Shown piece after piece: positions 7,927 through 13,160 of a DNA stretch of 13,160 bases. The stretch covers positions 1 through 13,160 of the forward strand of contig CAYVKG010000110.1 of the NCBI GenBank assembly GCA_964451955.1, given 5' to 3'. Within the stretch, counting starts at the first letter, position 1. Each line of letters starts with the position of its first letter. The notes under the pieces were generated by a model, which was not told the origin of the DNA, did no database searches, and saw only the letters and a program-made list of their open reading frames with translations. A program made the position numbers and the translations under genes. The stretch comes from JAPLNB01 sp964451955. GTDB taxonomy: Bacteria > Planctomycetota > Phycisphaerae > Tepidisphaerales > Tepidisphaeraceae.

Positions 7927-9165
7927 ATGCCACTCGAATTCCATCACCACCAGCTCCAGAACGGCCTCGACATCGTCGCCGAAATCAACCCCGACTCCCA
8001 CTCCATCGCCGTCGGTATGTTCGTCGCAACAGGCTCCCGCGATGAGGAAATCCTCACCAACGGCGTCTCACACTTCCTCGAACATATGATGTTCAAAGGC
8101 TCCGAAAAATACTCCTGGGAAGATGTCAACCGCATCTTCGACGAAATCGGCGCCCGATATAACGCCTTCACCTCCCAGGAAATGACCGCCTACTACGCCA
8201 ACGTCCTCCCGGAATTCACCGAAAAAGCCCTCGAACACCTCGCCCACCTCCTCCGACCCGCCATACGTCCCTCCGACTTCAACACCGAAAAAAATGTCAT
8301 CCTCGAGGAAATCGCCATGTACCTCGACGACCCCGGACACAGACTCTACGAAATCGCCATGGCCGAGTACTTCGGATCTCACCCCCTCAGCCAAAGCGTC
8401 CTCGGCTCCTCACAGTCCGTGCAAAACCTCCAACGCGACCAAATGGCCCAATACTTCAACCGCCGCTACGGCCCAGGCAATATGGTCCTCGCCGCTACAG
8501 GCCGCGTCGATTTCCCCGAATTCGTCAAATTGGCCCAAAAATACTGCGGCGGCTGGCATCGCGTCCACGCCCCTCGACTACACCCCCAACCCCTTCACCA
8601 AAACCGCCACAAAACCCTCGTCGATCCCAAACTCAACCGCCAGTACATCATGGCTTTCACCCCCGGACCCAGCGCTCAGGACGAACGACGTTTCGCCGCT
8701 CGCGTCCTCGCAGACGTCATCGGCGACTCCGAAGGCTCCCGCCTCTACTGGGCTCTCGTCGATAACGCCATCGCCGAAGAGGCCGATTTCGGCTTCTACC
8801 CCCACGACCGCTGCGGAAGCTACTACCTCTCCCTCATCTGCGACCCCCAACGCGCCAACGACGCCTCCCGCATCGCACTCCACGAACTCCAACGCGTCAA
8901 ATCCGACCTCGCCAATGACGAAGTGGATCGCGCAAAAAACAAAATCGCCACCAGCATCGTCCTGCAGGGCGAAATACCTCTCGGCCGCATGCGCGCCATC
9001 GGCGGACAGTGGATCTACAACAAAGATTACAGATCCCTCGAACAGGACCTCGATACACTCATGGCTATCACCCCACAATCCCTCCTCGACCTCCTCCGGG
9101 ATTTCCCCTTCGAACCCATCACCATCGTCGAACTCGGACCCCGTCAACCCGACCCACACACCTGA
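7927..9165 (+). CDS. M16B zinc peptidase, catalytic subunit
   Basis: An M16 family metallopeptidase with an intact zinc site: H49-F-L-E52-H53 followed 74 residues later by Glu128 (ILEEIAMYLDDP). The numbering is from the ATG at 7927. That start is preferred because MPLEFHHHQLQNGL lines up with the N-terminus of the neighbouring paralogue and a GTGAGA lies 7 bases upstream. An in-frame ATG at 7882 overlapping the previous stop adds 15 Ser-rich residues and would give translational coupling, so it remains possible. In the C-terminal half Arg is kept (GSRLYWALV), but the Tyr that pairs with it is replaced by Glu or Ala (AIAEEADFGF), the reverse of the upstream gene. The two proteins therefore look like complementary halves of one active heterodimer. 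It degrades peptides or unknown substrates; the usual length is about 420 residues. It ends 48 bases before the convergent Crp/Fnr gene, with no clear hairpin between. Confidence 0.92.
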   Translation: MPLEFHHHQLQNGLDIVAEINPDSHSIAVGMFVATGSRDEEILTNGVSHFLEHMMFKGSEKYSWEDVNRIFDEIGARYNAFTSQEMTAYYANVLPEFTEKALEHLAHLLRPAIRPSDFNTEKNVILEEIAMYLDDPGHRLYEIAMAEYFGSHPLSQSVLGSSQSVQNLQRDQMAQYFNRRYGPGNMVLAATGRVDFPEFVKLAQKYCGGWHRVHAPRLHPQPLHQNRHKTLVDPKLNRQYIMAFTPGPSAQDERRFAARVLADVIGDSEGSRLYWALVDNAIAEEADFGFYPHDRCGSYYLSLICDPQRANDASRIALHELQRVKSDLANDEVDRAKNKIATSIVLQGEIPLGRMRAIGGQWIYNKDYRSLEQDLDTLMAITPQSLLDLLRDFPFEPITIVELGPRQPDPHT

Positions 9166-9213
9166 TCCAACATTCCCCAACGTCCCCTCTCACTCCGCAT
9201 CCCTCCAAAAAGA

Positions 9214-9927
9214 CTATTTCACCCCGACCTCCTCACTCGCTGAACCCGCCTTCGCAACCTCCACGCCTCCCATCAGCAATCTCGGATTGAAAAATAACTG
9301 GTTCCGCCCAGTCCGAAGCAAATGCTTCCGCCTCAACTGCGCCAACGCCAAACTAATCGTCTCCCGCGCCACTCCCACCTTCTGCGCCAGTTGCTGATGC
9401 GTGATCCGCAACACCACCCCCTCCGAGGTCGGTGATGCCGCCGGAGAGTCGCTCATGTCCACCAGCGTTCGGACCAACCGATGATTGCAGTCCTCAAATA
9501 CCAGATCCGACGCGTCCTGCCGATACGCCGCTAACTTCCTCGCCAACTGACGTATCAACTCCAACGCCCCCTGTGGCGATCGGCTCAATGCCCCAAACAA
9601 CCGCTCCACCCCCACCACCGTCGCTACCGTCGGCGCCACCGCCTCCGCCGTCTCCCCGTACCTCTCCAGACCCGCCAACGCCGCCGCACCGCACCACTGA
9701 TTCGCCCCCAAAATCTCAATCAACCGCCGACTCCCGCTCGGACTCGTCTGATAGGTCCGCACCTGTCCCGTATGAATGTACACCAGGCTCCTTGCCGCAT
9801 CATCCGGCTGATACAACGCGGTCTTCGCGGGAAATTCAACCCGCTCTGAATGAAGAGCTGCATCCCGCAATAACACGCCTAAAGCCGACTCAACGGCCAC
9901 GCGGCTTGACATATGTACCGGCATCAT
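9214..9927 (-). CDS. Crp/Fnr-family transcriptional regulator
   Basis: A 237-residue cytoplasmic regulator. A cyclic-nucleotide-binding-type beta-roll covers about residues 28-115, a long dimerisation helix about 115-160, and an Crp-type helix-turn-helix about 171-208 (RITHQQLAQKVGVARETISLA). The recognition helix reads R188-E189-T-I-S192-L: it has the Glu and Ser of FNR, the Arg of CRP, and Leu where both have Arg. Only two cysteines exist (79 and 147) and none near the N-terminus, so it is not an Fe-S oxygen sensor like FNR. It could sense heme, nitric oxide, a nucleotide or nothing recognised. The start at 9927 is supported by AGGAG (9935-9939) with a 7-base spacer; ATGs at 9924 and 9912 are alternatives. 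A perfect FNR/HcpR-style operator lies 1.1 kb away before the ferredoxin gene, so that gene is a natural candidate target. Confidence 0.92.
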   Translation of the reverse strand: MMPVHMSSRVAVESALGVLLRDAALHSERVEFPAKTALYQPDDAARSLVYIHTGQVRTYQTSPSGSRRLIEILGANQWCGAAALAGLERYGETAEAVAPTVATVVGVERLFGALSRSPQGALELIRQLARKLAAYRQDASDLVFEDCNHRLVRTLVDMSDSPAASPTSEGVVLRITHQQLAQKVGVARETISLALAQLRRKHLLRTGRNQLFFNPRLLMGGVEVAKAGSASEEVGVK

Positions 9928-9934
9928 CTTACAA

Positions 9935-9939
9935 CTCCT
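9935..9939 (-). promoter_or_regulatory. Ribosome binding site of the Crp/Fnr regulator
   Basis: AGGAG on the minus strand with a 7-base spacer to the ATG at 9927. This favours the first of two adjacent ATG codons. Confidence 0.65.
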
Positions 9940-10155
9940 GTGCCGAGAACCACTTAAAACCGCCTCTCACTACCACTGCGCCTCCCAGGCTATCATACGG
10001 CACCCCACTCCCCATGGTTCGCCAGAAACTCACATTACATATCCCCCCATTCACCAACGAAACTCTCACCACCCACATTTCCCACACTCCCCAATCAAAC
10101 CCCCATATCCCCTTCGCCCACTTTGCGGTATGATACCCCCACTCGGGAAAGGACG

Positions 10156-10206
10156 ATGCCCATTCGGTCACCTGGCTGCCCAGATGACTATCTCGGCATT
10201 ACGTGA
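10156..10206 (+). other. Possible 16-codon leader ORF in frame with the prepilin gene
   Basis: ATG at 10156, preceded by GGAAAGGA, opens a 16-codon frame ending in TGA at 10204-10206. The prepilin GTG at 10219 is in the same frame, only 12 bases later. It may be a short upstream ORF affecting translation of the downstream gene, or chance. Nothing in the encoded peptide (MPIRSPGCPDDYLGIT) is recognised. Confidence 0.25.
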
Positions 10207-10218
10207 AGTGAGGTCCCT

Positions 10219-10980
10219 GTGCTTCTCCTTACGCATCAACCGCGCCGTCAGGGTCTGGCTCTTATCGAGCTCCTGACCGTCGTTGCCATCCTCCTCCTGC
10301 TCCTCGGCATCGTCATCCCCATGTTCGTCGAAGCCCGCGAACGCTCCAATCGCTTCCACTGCCAAAATAACCTCCGCGAAATCGGCCAGGCTCTCCTCAA
10401 CTTCTCCGCCGACGCCAAAGGCAATCCCCTCTTCCCCGACCAGCCCTTCCTCCTGCCCAACCCACGACCCGAAGACGTCCCCGCTGCCATCTTCCACCTC
10501 GGCCGCCTCTACCAACTCCCCCCACGCCTCTTCGTCTGCCCCAATACCCTCGCCGTCCCCGACGAATCCGCCAACCCCGCCTTCCCTTCAGCCGACAACT
10601 TCTCCAACGTCAAACGCAACCTCAGCTACAGCATGCAAAACCCCTACGCCAACCCCTCCCTCTCCGCCGCTATACGACAATTCCGCTCCGCTAAACCCGA
10701 TTTCGCCATCATCGCCGACCTCAACCCGGGCATCATCGGCGAAGATAACAACGTCCTCGCCGTCCTCCCCTCCACACCCGCCGAACAAATGCGATGGGGC
10801 AACAGCAATAACCACTCCAAACGCGGACAAAATGTCCTCTACGCCGACGGCCGCGTCGAATTCGCCGACAACCCCTTCGTCGGAATTGCCGGCGACAACA
10901 TCTACACCACCCGGGACAACACCATCCTCGACTCGCCCTCCGACCCCGATGACAACATCCTACTCCCCACCGGCAACTAA
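10219..10980 (+). CDS. Prepilin-like protein with N-terminal cleavage/methylation motif
   Basis: A 253-residue type IV pilin/type II secretion pseudopilin-like protein. A short basic leader ending RRQG is followed by LALIELLTVVAILLLLLGIVIP, with Glu at +5 after the predicted prepilin peptidase site (Gly12/Leu13) and a single membrane-spanning helix. Then comes the typical CQNNLREIGQALLNF segment. The C-terminal part carries HSKRGQNVLYADG, an H-x10-DG version of the H-X9-DG tail found in the very large families of such proteins in planctomycetes. The +1 residue is Leu rather than the usual Phe or Met. The start is GTG at 10219, behind GTGAGG, because an in-frame TGA lies at 10204. No other secretion or pilus genes are adjacent, so it is an orphan; its role is unknown and the location is the cell envelope. 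Confidence 0.9.
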   Translation: MLLLTHQPRRQGLALIELLTVVAILLLLLGIVIPMFVEARERSNRFHCQNNLREIGQALLNFSADAKGNPLFPDQPFLLPNPRPEDVPAAIFHLGRLYQLPPRLFVCPNTLAVPDESANPAFPSADNFSNVKRNLSYSMQNPYANPSLSAAIRQFRSAKPDFAIIADLNPGIIGEDNNVLAVLPSTPAEQMRWGNSNNHSKRGQNVLYADGRVEFADNPFVGIAGDNIYTTRDNTILDSPSDPDDNILLPTGN

Positions 10981-11047
10981 CCCTCCCCCCCATCCCCTCC
11001 ACACCGCGAAAAAAACGCCCCATACCCGCCAACAATCCCCTTCCCCC

Positions 11048-11061
11048 TTGATCCACATCAA
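11048..11061 (+). promoter_or_regulatory. Perfect FNR/HcpR-type operator
   Basis: TTGAT-CCAC-ATCAA, a complete match to the TTGAT-N4-ATCAA consensus of FNR-type regulators and close to the TTGAC-N4-GTCAA sites described for HcpR. Its centre (11054.5) is exactly 41.5 bases upstream of the start site predicted from the -10 at 11084-11089. That is the position of a class II activator site. Confidence 0.75.
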
Positions 11062-11083
11062 GGACCCCCTCTCTCACTTCCGC

Positions 11084-11089
11084 CATACT
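11084..11089 (+). promoter_or_regulatory. Predicted -10 element of the ferredoxin gene
   Basis: CATACT matches TATAAT at four of six positions. Transcription would begin near 11096, one base before the ATG at 11097, so the mRNA would be leaderless or nearly so. This agrees with the absence of any purine-rich ribosome binding site in the CACCCCC before the ATG. No good -35 is present, as expected for activator-dependent promoters. Confidence 0.5.
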
Positions 11090-11096
11090 CACCCCC

Positions 11097-11864
11097 ATGA
11101 CAACCAAAACCTCCCGAAAAATCGTCCACATCGACCAGGATAAATGCGACGGCTGCGGCCTCTGCGTCCCAAACTGCGCCGAAGGCGCTATCCGCCTCGT
11201 CAACGGCAAAGCCAAACTCGTCGCCGATAACCTCTGCGACGGCCTCGGAGCCTGCCTCGGCCATTGCCCCAAAGACGCCATCCGCATCGAAGAACGACCC
11301 GCCGATGACTTCGACTATCACGCCGTCCAACATCATCTCCGCCAACAACACGCCCCCAACTTCTCCCCCATCCCACCACAAACGTTCACACCAAACCCCC
11401 AACCCTCCTGCCCCGGTTCACGCCTCCGAATGCTCCAACCATCACACCCCCTGACTCCTCCACAACAACACCCCACCACTCACTCCCCCTCCCGCCTCGC
11501 CCAATGGCCCGTCCAACTCGCCCTCCTCCCAACCTCAGGCCCCGTCTGGCAAGACGCCCATCTCCTCATCGCCGCCGATTGCGCCCCCTTCGCTTTCCCC
11601 GATTTCCATCAACAACTCCTCGCCGGAAAAACCCTCGCCATCGCCTGCCCTAAACTCGATAACCTCGAACCCTACCTCCGAAAACTCGTCGCCATCTTCT
11701 CCAATAACTCCATCAAGTCCGTCACCGTCGCCCACATGGAAGTCCCCTGCTGCTCAGGCCTCGTTCGCCTCGTCCACGCCGCCCTCCAACAATCCGGCCA
11801 AACAAACATCCCCCTCCACAATATCACCATCACCATCGACGGCAACCTCTCCACCTCAACTTGA
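11097..11864 (+). CDS. Ferredoxin-type iron-sulfur protein of the hcp-associated (FrdX-like) family
   Basis: A 255-residue cytoplasmic protein. The N-terminal dicluster ferredoxin domain has one complete set, C17-x2-C20-x2-C23-x3-C27, and one incomplete set, C47-x2-L50-x2-C53-x3-C57-P, in which Leu replaces the second Cys. That cluster is probably 3Fe-4S or a 4Fe-4S with an open site. A variable Pro/Gln-rich linker (about 80-135) leads to a C-terminal domain with AADCAPFAFPDFH, ACPKLDN and MEVPCCSGL, a pattern I recognise from proteins often encoded beside hybrid cluster protein (hcp) genes in anaerobes and called ferredoxin-like (frdX). An electron-transfer role in nitric oxide/nitrosative stress or anaerobic redox metabolism is inferred; no hcp is in the window. 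The operator at 11048-11061 suggests Crp/Fnr control. No Shine-Dalgarno is visible. Confidence 0.88.
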   Translation: MTTKTSRKIVHIDQDKCDGCGLCVPNCAEGAIRLVNGKAKLVADNLCDGLGACLGHCPKDAIRIEERPADDFDYHAVQHHLRQQHAPNFSPIPPQTFTPNPQPSCPGSRLRMLQPSHPLTPPQQHPTTHSPSRLAQWPVQLALLPTSGPVWQDAHLLIAADCAPFAFPDFHQQLLAGKTLAIACPKLDNLEPYLRKLVAIFSNNSIKSVTVAHMEVPCCSGLVRLVHAALQQSGQTNIPLHNITITIDGNLSTST

Positions 11865-11960
11865 ACACCCCCGCATACGCTCCGCCAACTCGCCCCCCAA
11901 CCACGCCTCCCCCACCACCCACTTCCCCGCCTCACCTCAACCCCTTCACCAACACGCCCG

Positions 11961-12008
11961 AAAAACAACGCGACCCGCCGCCTGCGCCTCACGCAAGCCG
12001 CGGGTCGC
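11961..12008 (-). terminator. Intrinsic terminator of the 27-residue mini-gene
   Basis: On the minus strand a 9-bp perfect stem (GCGGGTCGC pairing 12000-12008 with 11970-11978) encloses a 21-base loop that can form an inner TGCG/CGCA stem. It is followed by GTTGTTTTT (11961-11969). It begins 26 bases after the mini-gene stop codon, so it ends that transcript. It is in the correct orientation only for the minus strand. Confidence 0.8.
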
Positions 12009-12033
12009 CCTCGTGCGACTTCCGCCGCACAAC

Positions 12034-12117
12034 TTACTTCTTCTTCGCCGGCTTCTTCGCTGCTTTCTTCTTCGCGGCCGGTTTCTTCGTCCCGCACTTT
12101 GTTCCGCACTTTGCCAT
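12034..12117 (-). CDS. 27-residue Cys-repeat, Lys/Ala-rich small protein
   Basis: A very short gene not assigned to any family I know. The peptide starts with MAKCGTKCGT, a tandem CGTK unit, and continues as a Lys/Ala/Pro tail (KKPAAKKK, AAKKPAKKK): 14 Lys in 27 residues and no acidic residue. It is supported by a complete gene set-up on the minus strand: a promoter-like TTGCGA-17-AATAAT (12167-12195), two AGGA boxes ending 8 bases before the ATG, a TAA stop, and a strong hairpin-T-tract terminator. The tail resembles histone H1/HU-type nucleic-acid-binding tails; the Cys pair (C-x3-C) could bind metal or form a disulfide. The function is unknown. Being strongly basic, it probably binds nucleic acid or another polyanion. 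Confidence 0.72.
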   Translation of the reverse strand: MAKCGTKCGTKKPAAKKKAAKKPAKKK

Positions 12118-12134
12118 GGCGCAATTCCTTTCCT

Positions 12135-12143
12135 AAAAAAAAA
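12135..12143 (-). repeat. Homopolymer tract (U9 in the mini-gene leader)
   Basis: Nine A on the plus strand, hence nine U in the predicted 43-base leader of the mini-gene, directly before its first AGGA. Such runs are prone to slippage and could change leader length; a regulatory role is speculative. Confidence 0.5.
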
Positions 12144-12166
12144 CACCAGAACTTTGAGCCGACTCG

Positions 12167-12195
12167 ATTATTCCTCATCGCCCCCAACTTCGCAA
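12167..12195 (-). promoter_or_regulatory. Predicted sigma70-type promoter of the mini-gene
   Basis: On the minus strand TTGCGA (12190-12195, four of six) and AATAAT (12167-12172, five of six) are 17 bases apart. The start would be near 12160, giving a 43-base leader to the ATG at 12117. Confidence 0.55.
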
Positions 12196-12348
12196 GAACT
12201 CCCTCCGCGATTTTTCCGCTTTTGCTTCAATCTTCCACCCCCTTTCGCCGATAAGATCTGTGGCCTGCGACCTGCTTAACAAACTCTCCGTAGCCCCTGT
12301 GGCTATTTTGGAACTAGAAAGCAACGGTCGCGGCCATTTTTCTGCGCC

Positions 12349-12543
12349 CTATAAACCCCACGCCTTCGCAAACGCCTCAAAACTCCGATCGTAACTCCGC
12401 TCCTCCGCCTCCGGAAAACAACACCCCGGCAACTCCCGATTCCTTAAATGATACGCCAGACAATCGCAGCATGCCCCGCGTCGATTGCACCCCGAATACG
12501 TGCACGTGCACCGCTTCTCGTTTGTCTCTTTCTTGCACTCCAT
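12349..12543 (-). CDS. Small Cys-rich DUF6485-like protein
   Basis: A 64-residue cytoplasmic-type protein with nine cysteines (3, 12, 14, 19, 25, 26, 28, 41, 42) in the pattern C-T-C-x4-C-x5-C-C-x-C-LAYH, then RNRELPGCCFP and a C-terminal YDRSFEAF helix. This matches my memory of the DUF6485 family, whose members are annotated only as cytosolic proteins. The clustered Cys suggest a bound metal (zinc or Fe-S). The ATG at 12543 is chosen, with AGGTGG 4 bases upstream, because the family begins ME/MEC; an ATG at 12576 would add eleven basic residues. It lies 55 bases after the U32-like gene on the same strand and is probably in the same transcript. No clear terminator follows. Confidence 0.82.
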   Translation of the reverse strand: MECKKETNEKRCTCTYSGCNRRGACCDCLAYHLRNRELPGCCFPEAEERSYDRSFEAFAKAWGL

Positions 12544-12598
12544 CCGCCACCTCGCTTCCTTTCTTCCTCTCTCCACCGGTCACCGCTCAATCAAAATA

Positions 12599-13160
12599 TC
12601 ACACCAACGTCCGATCATAATTGAACCGAAATCCACTCCCCCCCCGACCCAACCACTCCCCAGCCGCGTCCGGTGAACCCAACAGGTCCACCACCAAATG
12701 CCTCGCATGAATCCGCTCGTTCCGCGTCCGCCTCCAATCATACGCCTCCACCGGCCTTATCACGCACAATCCCCGCTCCGACCGCCCCACCACCTTCACA
12801 CCCCGCCGATCCTCCATTACCTTCCCCATCAGCTCACGACCCCACTGCACTCGCGTCACCATCAACGCAGGCCTCCCAAATACCACCACCGAACACGCCA
12901 CCGAACACGCCTCCGTCATCTCCTCCATCTGCTTCCGATCCGCTTCCGGCGAAATCGTCACGCTCCTCATCCCCAATTCCCACAACGCCCTCGCACCCAC
13001 CGCGTTCAACACCCCCATCCCCGGACCACCCTCCATCGCTACACCCGCCTCCTTCGCCAAGTGCCACCCCCCCCAACTGTTCACCTCCACACACACTCCC
13101 GCCCCCGCACATGCCCCCAATAGCTTCCGAATCCCCACAATCTCCTCCTCAAAAAATACC
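12599..13160 (-). CDS. U32-family peptidase-like protein, C-terminal part (5' end outside window)
   Basis: The minus-strand frame is open to the right edge; 187 residues are visible (the first codons read VFFEEEIVGIRKLL) and end with TGA at 12599-12601. The segment VEVNSWGGWHLAKEAG, the GPGMGVLNAVGARAL helix, GMRSVTISPEAD and VVFGRPALMVTR follow the repeating barrel pattern of U32 proteins (collagenase-like PrtC, YegQ, YhbU). That family includes RNA- and quinone-modification factors with Fe-S clusters as well as supposed peptidases, so the activity is not assigned. The Cys at the visible positions do not form an obvious U32 cluster signature. It appears to be co-transcribed with the downstream DUF6485-like gene. 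Codons are G/T-ending, as in the other minus-strand genes. Confidence 0.82.
   Translation of the reverse strand, partial: VFFEEEIVGIRKLLGACAGAGVCVEVNSWGGWHLAKEAGVAMEGGPGMGVLNAVGARALWELGMRSVTISPEADRKQMEEMTEACSVACSVVVFGRPALMVTRVQWGRELMGKVMEDRRGVKVVGRSERGLCVIRPVEAYDWRRTRNERIHARHLVVDLLGSPDAAGEWLGRGGSGFRFNYDRTLV

Noticed and set aside
8294..9397. A 367-codon plus-strand frame overlapping the second M16 gene and the regulator.
   Set aside because: Ser/Pro/Thr-rich shadow in another frame of an M16 gene with intact catalytic motifs; it also runs antisense through the Crp/Fnr gene.
9906..9919. TTGAC-ATAT-GTACC near the start of the Crp/Fnr gene as an autoregulatory operator.
   Set aside because: Only one half-site fits well (GTACC is poor) and the site lies inside the coding sequence; not strong enough to annotate.
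9992..9997. TATGAT on the minus strand as -10 of the regulator gene, and a similar TATGAT at 10129-10134 on the plus strand for the prepilin gene.
   Set aside because: Neither has an acceptable -35 at 16-18 bases; left as weak possibilities only.
11861..12136. A 91-codon plus-strand frame after the ferredoxin gene, with a Phe/Ala-rich end.
   Set aside because: Its Phe/Ala stretch is the antisense of the Lys codons of the mini-gene; the front is Pro/Thr low complexity and there is no ribosome binding site.
12291..12309. Short TAGCC/GGCTA hairpin followed by TTTT on the plus strand.
   Set aside because: The stem is only 5 bp and no plus-strand gene ends nearby, so it is not called a terminator.

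Overview
The window is a high-GC bacterial chromosomal segment with nine sizeable genes, two very small ones and two genes cut by the window edges. The best taxonomic guess is Planctomycetota, probably a Phycisphaerae-type lineage. The grounds are an orphan prepilin-like protein with an H-xn-DG tail, a secreted Asp-box protein whose mature ends carry QPASRP/TQPAR-type linkers, and the U32/DUF6485 pair. This is inference from gene style only; no rRNA is present. No tRNA, rRNA, CRISPR array, insertion sequence or phage gene was seen.

Layout. Bases 1-3323 (+) hold the 3' end of gltB and all of gltD, the two subunits of NADPH-dependent glutamate synthase. A bidirectional hairpin terminator (about 3345-3383) separates them from a convergent two-gene minus-strand operon: a secreted Asp-box (BNR/sialidase-like propeller) protein (4267-6471) followed by a ketose 3-epimerase/sugar-phosphate isomerase family TIM barrel (3395-4243). 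Divergent from this operon, from a good sigma70-type promoter, runs a plus-strand pair of M16 peptidase genes (6647-9165). The first has lost the zinc-binding motif but keeps the Arg/Tyr substrate pair; the second is the reverse, which is the expected signature of an M16B heterodimer. A Crp/Fnr-family regulator (minus, 9214-9927) converges on the M16 pair and is divergent from an orphan prepilin-like gene (plus, 10219-10980). A ferredoxin-type protein (plus, 11097-11864) follows, behind a perfect TTGAT-N4-ATCAA operator placed exactly at -41.5 of a predicted start site. It belongs to a family often found beside hybrid cluster protein genes.

The right end is minus-strand: a 27-residue Cys/Lys-rich mini-gene (12034-12117) with its own promoter, ribosome binding site and terminator; a small Cys-rich DUF6485-like protein (12349-12543); and the C-terminal part of a U32-family peptidase-like protein running off the right edge.

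Across the whole window the plus strand is C-rich and G-poor whichever strand is coding. Plus-strand genes use C-ending codons and minus-strand genes use G/T-ending codons. This points to strong replication-strand mutational asymmetry. The longest stretches without a recognised gene are 9928-10155 (a divergent regulatory interval with two TATGAT-like boxes but no convincing -35) and 12118-12348 (promoter of the mini-gene, otherwise nothing recognised).
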